A DNA stretch of 64,000 nt, from the NCBI GenBank assembly GCA_022827185.1, contig JAJDTM010000044.1, positions 1-64,000 on the forward strand, given 5' to 3'. The position numbers and the translations under genes are program-made. This document shows, in pieces, positions 23,614-31,840 of the stretch (position 1 is the stretch's first letter; each line of letters starts with the position of its first letter). This DNA comes from Candidatus Poribacteria bacterium. Lineage in GTDB: Bacteria > Poribacteria > WGA-4E > WGA-3G. The notes under the pieces were generated by a model. It was not told the origin of the DNA and ran no database searches. It saw only the letters and a program-made list of their open reading frames with translations.

Positions 23614-24210
23614 TCATTGCGTAAGACGTAATGGTTGCGAGAGATTGAGATGCCCTGCGATTGTTTTTATTTCCTCGCCATCAATTAAAATTTGGACCTG
23701 TTTAATGTGATCAGGGAATGCATCGAAGATGGTTTTAAGGATTGCTGTGACTGTCAAAAATTCTGCTGTCGTGCCGCCGATATGTCCATCGGTGAGATGG
23801 CTGGAGAAATCCAAGTACGCCGTCTGTTGGTTGTCGATGTAGACTTCATGGAGTTCTGTTCCACGGGGAATTGTGTTTCTGAAGTTAGGCGGTGTTTCCT
23901 GAATGAGTGCTGTGACCACCTGATTCAAACGTTTCGTAAGATCATTTGTATGGAGTCGCCGTTCGATTTTGATAGGGACAAGTGTAAGTGTGGTAGCATC
24001 AAGTAGGAATAGATTGACTTCTTGCGGTGGTGGTGGCGTATCTGAAGGGTTAGCGGCAGTAGGTAGCGGCGGTGGTGCGACCGGAATCGCTGTCAGTTTT
24101 GACCTTTCGATCAGCAGTAGTGTTCCGCCGAGGCAGATAGCAACAACAACGAGCGTTATTCCCCAGATTACTAAAAGTCTTGAGAAACCGGCACTGTTGT
24201 TATGTTTCAC
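23614..24210 (-). CDS. GerMN-domain protein, membrane anchored
   Basis: A protein of 198 residues with an N-terminal membrane helix (LLVIWGITLVVVAICLGGTLLLI), a proline-rich linker (APPPLPTAANPSDTPPPP) and a GerMN domain from about residue 65 to 185. The domain includes VYLFLLD-like and LTDGHIGGTTAEFLTVTAILKTI segments. The domain was named from spore germination protein GerM, but is widespread in non-sporulating bacteria next to cell-wall amidases. The gene sits directly after an N-acetylmuramoyl-L-alanine amidase, as is common, so a role in peptidoglycan turnover is likely. The start is GTG at 24210 with AAGGAC upstream. Confidence 0.82.
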   Translation of the reverse strand: MKHNNSAGFSRLLVIWGITLVVVAICLGGTLLLIERSKLTAIPVAPPPLPTAANPSDTPPPPQEVNLFLLDATTLTLVPIKIERRLHTNDLTKRLNQVVTALIQETPPNFRNTIPRGTELHEVYIDNQQTAYLDFSSHLTDGHIGGTTAEFLTVTAILKTIFDAFPDHIKQVQILIDGEEIKTIAGHLNLSQPLRLTQ

Positions 24211-24244
24211 TGTTTTGTCCTTCTGTGGATGTGCGGGATTGTCC

Positions 24245-25417
24245 CTATTCTTCTGGTGCTGTTGGGGAGGTCTGCTGATTAATAAAGGAGATGTATCGTT
24301 GGAGTGCGCGAGTGATCGCTTCTACAACACTTGCGGTATACTCAGCGTTAGAGAGTTTCTCTAAGTCCTCAAAGTTAGAAAGGTAACCGAGTTCTAAAAC
24401 GACGGCTGGCATATAGGTTTCAGATAGCGCGATGAGTGGTATATCGATAATTTGAATCGGGGTTTCTGTTAGAAAGTTCAGTTCCGTTTGTAGTGCTTGT
24501 GCGAAGTCTTGGCTCTGCTTCAAAAAATTGACTTGAGCGAGCACTTTTAACTGTTGCCCTATGAGTGCTGGTTTGGTGGTATTTGGGAACCGGATTCTGC
24601 CTTTCGGATTATTGAGGTATATCCTGATGCCTTTTTCATGGGGTGAGAAAGAGGCGTTGCAGTGTAGACTCAGGAAGAGCTGCCCTTGATTTTGCTTAGC
24701 GATCTGAATACGCTCAAAGTGTGTTTTTTGGGTATCTGTCTCACGGGTGAGATGAACCTGTATACCTTGCTGTTTGATCCGCTCTTGAAGTTGCTTTGCG
24801 AGTGTGAGAACAATATTTTTCTCAAGTCTTCCGGTGCTGCTTGCGCCTCCGTGGTCGGGGCCGCCGTGTCCTGGGTCGACAATGATTGCCCAGTTCTGTG
24901 TGTTATTTGTTTCCGCGGGTGTCCAAGTACGCTTGGGTCTTATCTGCAGTCTATTCAAATTGGAATTATAGATGACTTCAACGTTGTTAAGCATAGGCAG
25001 CAGCTGGATAAAAAAATTGACGGGCAGCATCGGTTGTTGCGCGATGGTTATCGGCGGTGTGGCGAGGGTCAGTGTTTGTCCGTCTGGTTCGATGCTAATT
25101 GCGGATTTTCCCATTTGTAGGCGGATTTGCCTACCTTTCGTTTTGAGGGTGAGTCGTTTTCGGGGATGGTTGTATTGATGGGTCGCTCTGGGATCGATGA
25201 CCTGTTTCACGGCATCAATGGGAAGGTAGACCTGCTCGCCTTGGTGATGTGCGGGTATCTCCGCGATGATTTTTCCGTCAGCGTCAATGAAGCGAACGGT
25301 GGGTGCTTGTGCGATGCCTTTAAGCGTGATAGCCAGGACGAGAATACATAAGAAAAGCGCGCCGATTTTAACAGGGACAGCGTCCCTGTTGACGCACCTT
25401 TCTTGTATTTTCTGCAT
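24245..25417 (-). CDS. N-acetylmuramoyl-L-alanine amidase (Amidase_3) with N-terminal copper-amine-oxidase-like domain
   Basis: Exported or anchored peptidoglycan amidase of 390 residues. The membrane/signal segment GALFLCILVLAITLKGIAQA is followed by a beta-rich copper-amine-oxidase-N-like domain (residues about 45-170), and then the Zn-amidase domain: WAIIVDPGHGGPDHGG (His ligand), LEKNIVLTLAKQL (Glu), LFLSLHCNAS (His) and VVLELGYLSN (catalytic Glu). All ligands are intact. The ATG at 25417 lies 11 bases after the rplY stop; a longer frame would overlap the acidic tail of rplY and is rejected. A perfect AACAGGGAC-AGC-GTCCCTGTT hairpin is embedded in the codons just after the start. Confidence 0.9.
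   Translation of the reverse strand: MQKIQERCVNRDAVPVKIGALFLCILVLAITLKGIAQAPTVRFIDADGKIIAEIPAHHQGEQVYLPIDAVKQVIDPRATHQYNHPRKRLTLKTKGRQIRLQMGKSAISIEPDGQTLTLATPPITIAQQPMLPVNFFIQLLPMLNNVEVIYNSNLNRLQIRPKRTWTPAETNNTQNWAIIVDPGHGGPDHGGASSTGRLEKNIVLTLAKQLQERIKQQGIQVHLTRETDTQKTHFERIQIAKQNQGQLFLSLHCNASFSPHEKGIRIYLNNPKGRIRFPNTTKPALIGQQLKVLAQVNFLKQSQDFAQALQTELNFLTETPIQIIDIPLIALSETYMPAVVLELGYLSNFEDLEKLSNAEYTASVVEAITRALQRYISFINQQTSPTAPEE
25370..25390. repeat. Three-base-loop hairpin inside the amidase gene
   Basis: Perfect nine-base stem around AGC, read as the codons of NRDAVPV in the amidase N-terminus. It has the same form as several intergenic hairpins in the window. Confidence 0.7.
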
Positions 25418-25427
25418 ACAGGCAGTG

Positions 25428-26132
25428 TTATTCGTCGTCTTCGTCGTCGTCACTGCGTCTACGAGAAATAATTTCTGGTTCCGAAGGCTGTTCAGCAGCG
25501 GCTTCTTCACCTTCTTCACCTTCAACTTCACCTTCCTCACCTTCTTCAGCCTCTGGTGTTTCTTCTTCAAGTTGGACGCGCGGTTGGCTAACTGTCGCTA
25601 TAATTCGTTGCGGGTCATCCAAGATCTCAAGTTCCTCGTCGAGGCTTAAATCGCTCACATGGATAGCGTCACCGATGTCCAATTCACCCACGTCAACCGA
25701 GATATCAGTCGGTATTTGCATAGGTAAGCAGTGAATCGTTATTTGGCGGAGCGGAAATTCGAGAACGCCGCCCTCCTGAATGCCGGGTGGGCTGCCTTCA
25801 AGTATCACCGGCACGCCTGATGTCACAGGTTCATCGAGAGAGATTCTGATGAAATCAGCATGGACCAAGGTATGCTTTTCCACCGGATGGCGTTGAATGT
25901 CTTTGATGATAACGGTTTCGGTATTCCCGTTACCGACATCCATATTAATAATAACGTTTTCACCGTACGTGCGTAGGAATTGTTTGAAGGTTCGAGCATT
26001 GAGTTGGATCGTCAAGGTATCTTGTGCGCGCCCGTAGAGAACAGCGGGAACAATGCCTTCGCGTCGGAGTGTGCGTGCGTGTTGTTTCCCGAAAGTGTCG
26101 CGTTGTTGAACCTCTAATTTTGCTTGTTGCAT
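25428..26132 (-). CDS. rplY: 50S ribosomal protein L25 / general stress protein Ctc
   Basis: Ribosomal protein of the long (Ctc) form, 234 residues. It has an N-terminal 5S-rRNA-binding L25 domain (RDTFGKQHARTLRREGIVPAVLYG) and a C-terminal TL5-like domain (SGVPVILEGSPPGIQEGG and LEFPLRQITIHCLP), plus a strongly acidic tail rich in EGEEGE. Start ATG at 26132, preceded by an AACCGCAAGGAAAAG leader of the repeated type. It sits between the tRNA-Gln/ispE pair and the amidase and pth genes, as in the conserved lolB-ispE-tRNA-Gln-prs-rplY-pth order of gammaproteobacteria. Confidence 0.95.
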   Translation of the reverse strand: MQQAKLEVQQRDTFGKQHARTLRREGIVPAVLYGRAQDTLTIQLNARTFKQFLRTYGENVIINMDVGNGNTETVIIKDIQRHPVEKHTLVHADFIRISLDEPVTSGVPVILEGSPPGIQEGGVLEFPLRQITIHCLPMQIPTDISVDVGELDIGDAIHVSDLSLDEELEILDDPQRIIATVSQPRVQLEEETPEAEEGEEGEVEGEEGEEAAAEQPSEPEIISRRRSDDDEDDE

Positions 26133-26330
26133 TTTGTTTTTTTACTTTTCCTTGCGGTTAAAATTCGTGCGTTTAGACTCCTGAGTCCGTTTCTTAAATC
26201 CGCACTCCATTTCATTCCGTGCTAACGTTTCTGATATTATTGAAACCTGTGCTTAATGGAATGGTGCGCGGAACGAAAACCTGCTCGTTAAAAAAGCTTT
26301 TCATAGATTCAGGAACCGTATCAAAAAGGA

Positions 26331-26402
26331 CAGGGCGGGTAGGATTCGAACCTACGCGTGCAGGTTCCAAAGACCTGTGCCTTACCGCTTGGCTACCGCC
26401 CT
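26331..26402 (-). tRNA. tRNA-Gln (anticodon UUG)
   Basis: Read on the minus strand the cloverleaf is complete: acceptor AGGGCGG/CCGCCCT, D-arm GCC...GGC with AAGCGGTAA loop, anticodon arm CAGGT-CTTTGGA-ACCTG (anticodon TTG), T-arm GTAGG-TTCGAAT-CCTAC, and discriminator G. It is 72 nt long with no encoded CCA. It begins the base after the ispE stop, so it is probably cut out of an ispE-tRNA-rplY transcript. Confidence 0.95.
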
Positions 26403-27284
26403 TTAATTATTGATGTCTACACCGACAGGACTGGTTACCGTCGTCGTGCAGAAACGGACCTTGTTTTTGAAGTGTGATTCGCTTCGGTGTGCTGCTTCGC
26501 TATCACGCATCACAGCGAATAGTGTAGCACCACTTCCCGACATCAACGCGCCATAACATCCAGCCTGCGTAGATAGCTCAGTTTTTAGTGCAGCGATTTC
26601 GGGGTATTGGGAAAAAACTGGCATCTCAAGGAGATTGTAAAGGTTTTTCCCGATGCCGAGGACATCACCCTTCTCGATATAAGTCGTTATAATTATATCC
26701 TTTTTTTCTGGCTTTGTCAAGGAAAAATTCAATTTTTTGAAAACGGCGGCTGTCGAGATTTCGATACCCGGATTGAGAAGCAGTAGTGGTAAATCGGGAA
26801 GTGCAGGAAAGGGCGTTAACCGGTCGCCGATGCCGTGTCCGAATGCGGCACCGCCGTGCAGACAGAACGGGACATCTGCGCCCAACTGTGCCCCGAAGCG
26901 CATCAGCGTTTCTCGTGTAAAACCGAGTCCAAAAAGTTCGTTCACGCCGTGAAGGACAGCAGCAGCATTCGCGCTTCCACCTGCGAGTCCAGCAGCGACC
27001 GGAATCCGTTTGTGGATATCGATCGCAATGCCGCCGATGCCGCCTACTGCATCATTGAGGCATTGTGCTGCACGATATGCTAAGTTGCGAGCATCAGATG
27101 GGACCCCTGGATGCTCGCAATGGACGGCTATCTCCTTTGTATCCTGCTTGCGGATGATGACATCATCGTGCAAACCGATGGAGTGGAAGATCGTTTCGAG
27201 GTTGTGGTAGCCGTCTTGGCGTTTTCCGACGACATCCAGATAGAGGTTAATTTTGGCGTGGGCGCGGACGCGTATGTTTTGCAC
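26403..27284 (-). CDS. ispE: 4-diphosphocytidyl-2-C-methyl-D-erythritol kinase
   Basis: GHMP-family kinase of the MEP isoprenoid pathway, 293 residues. It has the N-terminal AHAKINLYLDVVGKRQDGYHNLETIF signature, the ATP loop PVAAGLAGGSANAAA and the C-terminal GALMSGSGATLFAV. The start is GTG at 27284 with no strong ribosome site, 11 bases after the stop of the upstream lipoprotein gene, which suggests translational coupling. The stop codon abuts tRNA-Gln. Confidence 0.96.
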   Translation of the reverse strand: MQNIRVRAHAKINLYLDVVGKRQDGYHNLETIFHSIGLHDDVIIRKQDTKEIAVHCEHPGVPSDARNLAYRAAQCLNDAVGGIGGIAIDIHKRIPVAAGLAGGSANAAAVLHGVNELFGLGFTRETLMRFGAQLGADVPFCLHGGAAFGHGIGDRLTPFPALPDLPLLLLNPGIEISTAAVFKKLNFSLTKPEKKDIIITTYIEKGDVLGIGKNLYNLLEMPVFSQYPEIAALKTELSTQAGCYGALMSGSGATLFAVMRDSEAAHRSESHFKNKVRFCTTTVTSPVGVDINN

Positions 27285-27295
27285 GATTGTACCGA

Positions 27296-28156
27296 CTACT
27301 GCGCTGATTGCCCCAGCGGAATAATTTCGATATCCTCCGTTAGGAACGGTTCGGTATCAAACTTACTATCTTTAATCTCGGCATTCAGTTCGACTTTGGC
27401 AATTTTCACGGTGACTCGCGTCTGTTCAAGGGGACGTTCGATTTCAACCCTATGGGATCGAAGGATACCACCCACCTGACGGTAGTCAGCAAAGGCGGCG
27501 CGCTGTTGAAGGATTCCATTTTCATCGTAGATACGCCACTCTGTTACTCGTGGTTCGTCCTCACGGATAAAAAGAGTGATGCTTTCTACATGTCCCTTTT
27601 GGATTCCCGGACGGGTGATGGTAAATTTCGCACCGGAGTTTTCAACCGATGTGAAATTATCTGTGCGTCCATCAAGGAACGGATTGGCAAAAATGGCACT
27701 GAGGACGTCTGACACGCGTAGATCTACACCGAAAATTTCTCGCAAAGCTCCATCAGATAATGGACCGAGGAAGACTTTTTGCTCGTTAAGAAGGCGTAGC
27801 ATGAACTGGTTCTTGTCTTGATTGGCGATTGCGACACCGCGCGGTTCATTAACTGCTCCCAATGCTTGAATATGGAGCAATTCTCCGCCGTTTTCCGACT
27901 TCTTATACCACAGCGATTCCCGAAGTTCTTCGCGCTGATCGCCTTCTTCAATTGTGACCATCATCTGAATAATCTTCAAGGAGTCGGTGAGGTCGTATCT
28001 CGCTTGCAATGTGTTGAGCATCGCATCCACTTCCGCACGGGTCGCGGGTGCCAATTGGATCGTTGAGGTACTTGTGACACATCCTATAACAATTGGGAGG
28101 AGAAGACAGAAAAGGTGTGCCTTATAGGTGGATATTCCAGTAGGTGAAGTTGGCAT
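27296..28156 (-). CDS. Outer-membrane-type lipoprotein in the LolB position (LolA/LolB-fold-like)
   Basis: Lipoprotein of 286 residues. The signal peptide ends in a lipobox, LLLPIVIGC, so the mature N-terminus is acylated Cys; the next residues VTS do not favour inner-membrane retention. The mature part is beta-rich and ends with a WRIYDENGILQQRAAFADYRQ and RSHRVEIERP pattern like the outer-membrane carrier fold of LolA, LolB and DUF4292 proteins. It lies directly upstream of ispE, exactly where lolB stands in gammaproteobacteria. I take it as the LolB analogue or a related lipid carrier; sequence alone does not prove this. The ATG at 28156 is chosen to give a proper signal peptide. Confidence 0.7.
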   Translation of the reverse strand: MPTSPTGISTYKAHLFCLLLPIVIGCVTSTSTIQLAPATRAEVDAMLNTLQARYDLTDSLKIIQMMVTIEEGDQREELRESLWYKKSENGGELLHIQALGAVNEPRGVAIANQDKNQFMLRLLNEQKVFLGPLSDGALREIFGVDLRVSDVLSAIFANPFLDGRTDNFTSVENSGAKFTITRPGIQKGHVESITLFIREDEPRVTEWRIYDENGILQQRAAFADYRQVGGILRSHRVEIERPLEQTRVTVKIAKVELNAEIKDSKFDTEPFLTEDIEIIPLGQSAQ

Positions 28157-28172
28157 AATATATGGCAATGCC

Positions 28173-28505
28173 TCAGGCAAGGAGATACCGGTTTTCAGCC
28201 AAGTCTTTGCTAACAATCTGAGCGATTTTGGGACCAACTTTCTGGAGCGGTTCTTCTAATCCTGCCTCTTGGATAGGGACGGTCGCGATGAACGCGCCTT
28301 TATCAAGATCAATGGGGAAACCATCTTCTTGTTCAACACCGTCGCGGGCGTATCGGACCCGTGCCATGAAGAGGGGTCCATGTCCATCGTGATAATGGAG
28401 TTCCACACGCAGGAGTTCGATAGAATCCATACACGGTACGCGCCCTGCTAAGTCAAGCGTTTTAATTGTGAGTTTATATGGAGATTTTACTCTATATTTG
28501 TTCAT
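28173..28505 (-). CDS. Small protein of unknown function (110 aa)
   Basis: I do not recognise this protein. It is soluble, 110 residues, with no signal peptide or membrane segment, and reads as a small alpha/beta domain (IELLRVELHYHDGHGPLFMARVRYARDG, then a C-terminal helix with VGPKIAQIVSKDL). The ATG at 28505 has an AGGAGGCAC site. It begins 38 bases after the ADP-ribosyltransferase-like gene, on the same strand, so the pair may be one transcript and this could be its antitoxin or immunity partner. That is inference from position only. Confidence 0.6.
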   Translation of the reverse strand: MNKYRVKSPYKLTIKTLDLAGRVPCMDSIELLRVELHYHDGHGPLFMARVRYARDGVEQEDGFPIDLDKGAFIATVPIQEAGLEEPLQKVGPKIAQIVSKDLAENRYLLA

Positions 28506-28542
28506 GAGTGTGCCTCCTAATCGTTCTGGGAGACTGAGGAAT

Positions 28543-29124
28543 TTAATAATACACCTCAAAACTATTCTTTACACAGGTCGCGGGGATAATCCCATGTGCA
28601 AGAATTTCAGCATCTCGCAATGCCCGCACAAGTGTCTCTAATTCAATCGTTAGGTTCGGCGGACGCGGGGTCCCTTCGCTTGCAGGTGGTTGTAATGTAT
28701 GTTGTTCCAGAAAGTCTCCCATCCTTCTTGGATTAACAACGCCCAGTAAAAAGTCAGGCAATCCATCGTGCTGGTAAGGAGGTACCAAACTCTCTGGAGA
28801 GGGTAACGCTTGGACGACCTCCTTAACCGGATCGAGGAGATGTAAGCTAGATGGTAACGATTCCTGAATCTCAATTTCATGGACGTAGGCAGGGTTGTTT
28901 ATTGTGGGGATCCTCATACTACTTGACATCGCATAGTGCCAGGCTACCCCGTACGAGCGCGTGATAGAAATGAAAGGACTATTAACAGTACTCCTTGCAA
29001 TATGAAACATCAACCGGGTGAGGGAGGCTGTCATTTCGGGGGATCTGGCAGTAAAACCTTTTTCTACTGGATCGTTAAGATACCAATAGGTGCCAATGCC
29101 TGCCCCGCGATAGAATATCGGCAT
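28543..29124 (-). CDS. Possible ADP-ribosyltransferase-fold protein
   Basis: A protein of 193 residues without a signal peptide. The N-terminal 90 residues follow the R-S-E layout of ADP-ribosyltransferases: FYRGAG (R6), SPFISITRSYGVAWHYA (S53/T55 in an STS-like strand followed by a helix) and AYVHEIEIQ (E83/E85). The rest is proline-rich, then a helix (ELETLVRALRDAEIL). The similarity is at motif level only; no catalytic glutamate pair of the QxE/ExE type is clear, so another fold is possible. GGAGGAG precedes the ATG. It is followed closely by a small unknown gene. Confidence 0.5.
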   Translation of the reverse strand: MPIFYRGAGIGTYWYLNDPVEKGFTARSPEMTASLTRLMFHIARSTVNSPFISITRSYGVAWHYAMSSSMRIPTINNPAYVHEIEIQESLPSSLHLLDPVKEVVQALPSPESLVPPYQHDGLPDFLLGVVNPRRMGDFLEQHTLQPPASEGTPRPPNLTIELETLVRALRDAEILAHGIIPATCVKNSFEVYY

Positions 29125-29276
29125 AGCTCCTCCGCTTACCAGCGTTTTCTTTTTTAACGTAGAATGCTTACGTGCCTACTATGAGTCTATCACAATTCCT
29201 GTTCAATATCAAGCAATTTTCACGATTTTTCGAGTGATAACTGATTGCCCGAATGGACGATCAGGATAACTCTGGC

Positions 29277-30467
29277 TTACAAAACTTCTGACATCGATTT
29301 TTCGACGATGTTAACGGCTTCCTCAACGTGACTTGTATTGATATTAAGTGGCGGTAAAAATCGGAGGACGTAATCGTTGGTACATATTGTGACAAGTCCG
29401 TTTTCAATACATTTCGCAGCGAGCGGTTTGGCATCGACTTCCATGACTAAACCGCGGAGCAAGCCTTTCCCGCGTACCTCTTTAATCGGATACTTGTTCT
29501 TGAGTTCCATCAATCCGCCTGCAAGATAATTCCCCATTTTAACGGCGTTCACGGCGAGATTCTCTTCGAGGATCGTTTTGACCGTTGCGGATGCCGCCGC
29601 GGAGACTAACGGGTTTCCACCGAATGTCGCTGCATGGGTGCCGGGGACAAAGCTCTCTGCTATGTTGCGTTTTGCTAACATCGCACCGATAGGCACGCCG
29701 CTACCGAGTGCTTTCGCCATTGTGATGACATCTGGCACGACGCCGTAACTCTGGTAACCGAAAAATGTGCCTAATCTTCCCATCGCTGTCTGCACTTCGT
29801 CAAACATAAGTAGTAGATTATGTTTATCGCAGAGTTCTCGTAAACTTTGGAGGTAACCGTCGCTGGGGATGTTAACACCGCCTTCGGATTGGATCGGCTC
29901 GACTAAAATAGCACAGGTCTTTTCGTTGATGGCGGCTTCGGTCGCTTTGAGATCGTCGAACGGCACGTATTTGAAACCTTCAAGCATCGGTTCAAATCCG
30001 ACGTGATATTTTGTTTGCGCGGTGGCGGTGATTGTCGCCATTGTCCGTCCATGGAACGAGTTATCCATGGTGATGATTTCGTAGGCATCCGTTCTGCCGC
30101 TGTCTTTGGTGTATTTCCGTGCGAGTTTGATGGCGGCTTCGTTTGCTTCGGCACCGCTATTACAGAAGAAGCACTGATCCATGTCAGAGTTATCAATAAG
30201 CAGTTTTGCGAGTTCTGCCTGCGGTTGGATATAGTAGAGATTGGATGTGTGAAGCAGTTTACCTGCTTGTTCACGGATGGCTTCGACGACTTTCGGGTGA
30301 CAATGCCCTAAGCCGTTGACAGCCAGTCCACCGAGGAAATCGAGGTATTTTTTGCCATCGGCATCCCAGAGGTAAGGTCCCTCACCTTTAACAAATGCGA
30401 GACTTCTGTCCCCGTAAGTATTAATGATATATTCCGTTGCCATCGCTTTAATTTCAGCGGTTGTCAT
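29277..30467 (-). CDS. argD: Acetylornithine aminotransferase (class III PLP)
   Basis: PLP-dependent aminotransferase of 396 residues. NSGAEANEAAIKLARKY, the GGxHGRTM-like NSFHGRTMATITAT, FDEVQTAMGRLGTFFGYQ and the Schiff-base lysine in ITMAKALGSGVPIGAML are all present. The length and the YLDFLGGLAVNGLGHCHP start fit ArgD, which acts in arginine synthesis; a related omega-aminotransferase cannot be excluded because no other arg genes adjoin. A GGAGAG site lies before the ATG. It appears monocistronic, with about 150 bp of unremarkable sequence on its 3' side. Confidence 0.88.
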   Translation of the reverse strand: MTTAEIKAMATEYIINTYGDRSLAFVKGEGPYLWDADGKKYLDFLGGLAVNGLGHCHPKVVEAIREQAGKLLHTSNLYYIQPQAELAKLLIDNSDMDQCFFCNSGAEANEAAIKLARKYTKDSGRTDAYEIITMDNSFHGRTMATITATAQTKYHVGFEPMLEGFKYVPFDDLKATEAAINEKTCAILVEPIQSEGGVNIPSDGYLQSLRELCDKHNLLLMFDEVQTAMGRLGTFFGYQSYGVVPDVITMAKALGSGVPIGAMLAKRNIAESFVPGTHAATFGGNPLVSAAASATVKTILEENLAVNAVKMGNYLAGGLMELKNKYPIKEVRGKGLLRGLVMEVDAKPLAAKCIENGLVTICTNDYVLRFLPPLNINTSHVEEAVNIVEKSMSEVL

Positions 30468-30551
30468 TTTTCAATTCTCTCCTTCGTTTTAAAAGTCATA
30501 GGCACGTTCCGGTATCGTGATCGGTGTGTGCATCAAAGTTTATGTGGCAAC

Positions 30552-30568
30552 GGCACACGGCGTGTGCC
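30552..30568. repeat. GGCACAC-GGC-GTGTGCC hairpin
   Basis: Perfect seven-base stem with a three-base loop, just downstream of the next (minus-strand) gene. Its flank (tgcctgctacc) resembles that of the pair at 3691-3748. Confidence 0.7.
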
Positions 30569-30582
30569 TGCTACCTTTAAGA

Positions 30583-31716
30583 TTACCAATTCGTGTAGGC
30601 ACCGTCATCGCGTTGATAGCCGTGCGGCGGTCCATATTCTTGGTTTGAGACATCGGTCAGTGCATCCTCGTTGAATTCGATGCCGAGTCCTGGACCTTCA
30701 GGCGGTAAGAGATAGCCTGATTCCCACGGTATCTGCACCGGGAAAACATCGGTCAGTGAGGACATCGGTGCGCGCGGGAGTTCCTGCACACCGAGGAGTG
30801 CCGATGACAAAGAGAGATGTAGACACGCTGCAGCGGATACAGGGCCTAACGGATTGTGCGGTGCTAAGTAGATGTAATGCGTTTCGCACCATCCCGCGAT
30901 TTTACGTGCTTCTGTTAAACCGCCAGCGATGCAGAGATCGACGCGGCAGTAGTCCATGAGATCTTCTTCAATGACCTCGCGGAATGTCCATTTGCTATCG
31001 AATTGTTCACCGACCGCAATTGGCACCGAGGTCTGCTGCCGAAGCCGTCTGAGACTGGCCGGGTTTTCTGCTCGAAGCGGGTCCTCGATGAAAAATGGAT
31101 TGTACTGTGCGACTTTGTTGCAAAAATCGAGGCTATCCGCTGGATCGAGGCGTGTATGCACGTCAATGAGTATTTCAAGATCGTCGCCGAATTCGTGGCG
31201 GACGGCTTCCACCTGCTTAAGGCAGTTTCGGACCGCGCGTCTGGGTTCAAATGTCCCACCTTCAGAGTTGTCAACCACGCTCCATCGGACGAACTTCCAA
31301 CCGGCTTCGTAGGTTTGCCGACAGCTCTCGATGAGGGCATCAATTGTGCCGCCACCGTTATGGGGGTAGCAGACGACCTTGTCTCTGGTGCGTCCGCCCA
31401 AGAGTTCGTAAACAGGAACATTCAGTGCTTTTCCTTTGATGTCCCAGAGTGCGATATCTACGGCACTCACTGCGGCGGATTGGACGACACCGCCCGGGAA
31501 GAAGCCGCCACGGAACATTACTTGCCATAGGTGTTCAATCCGGAACGGGTCTGCGTCAATGAGGAACGGTTCAAATGAGCGAACGACTTCGGCTAAGGCG
31601 AGCGAGCGGCGGCGTAACCCGCCCTCTCCGATACCGTAGATACCGGCATCGGTTTCGACCTTCACAAAGAAGTAGCCGTCCGCTGAAGCAAAAGATTTAA
31701 CTTTGGTAATCTTCAT
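30583..31716 (-). CDS. Mandelate racemase/muconate lactonizing enzyme family protein (probable sugar-acid dehydratase)
   Basis: Enolase-superfamily enzyme of 377 residues. Metal ligands lie in LIDVHTRLDP, FIEDPL and AVGEQF, and a catalytic-type histidine is in YLAPHNPLGPVS, a sequence typical of the galactonate/mannonate dehydratase branch. The N-terminal capping domain starts KITKVKSFASADGYFFVKVETDAG. It probably removes water from an aldonic acid, feeding sugar-acid breakdown together with the PhyH and oxidoreductase genes next to it. Substrate specificity cannot be read. The start lacks a strong ribosome site. Confidence 0.85.
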   Translation of the reverse strand: MKITKVKSFASADGYFFVKVETDAGIYGIGEGGLRRRSLALAEVVRSFEPFLIDADPFRIEHLWQVMFRGGFFPGGVVQSAAVSAVDIALWDIKGKALNVPVYELLGGRTRDKVVCYPHNGGGTIDALIESCRQTYEAGWKFVRWSVVDNSEGGTFEPRRAVRNCLKQVEAVRHEFGDDLEILIDVHTRLDPADSLDFCNKVAQYNPFFIEDPLRAENPASLRRLRQQTSVPIAVGEQFDSKWTFREVIEEDLMDYCRVDLCIAGGLTEARKIAGWCETHYIYLAPHNPLGPVSAAACLHLSLSSALLGVQELPRAPMSSLTDVFPVQIPWESGYLLPPEGPGLGIEFNEDALTDVSNQEYGPPHGYQRDDGAYTNW

Positions 31717-31840
31717 ATTTTTAATAATTTAGGTTCTGCTCCGTTTTTTTCGCCCCTTCCCAGTAACGGGTGGGGCCCTTGTCAAAAACGGGTTTCCGAT
31801 GAATTTAAGCAGCATCGGTGTTGATTGAGTTACTATGTTT

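Noticed and set aside
24670..25120. Short frames on both strands over the amidase gene
   Set aside because: They lie inside the amidase gene, whose zinc ligands are all in the chosen frame.
26219..26413. Plus-strand frame containing RTGRVGFEPT
   Set aside because: This is the well-known false translation of a tRNA on the opposite strand; tRNA-Gln explains it.
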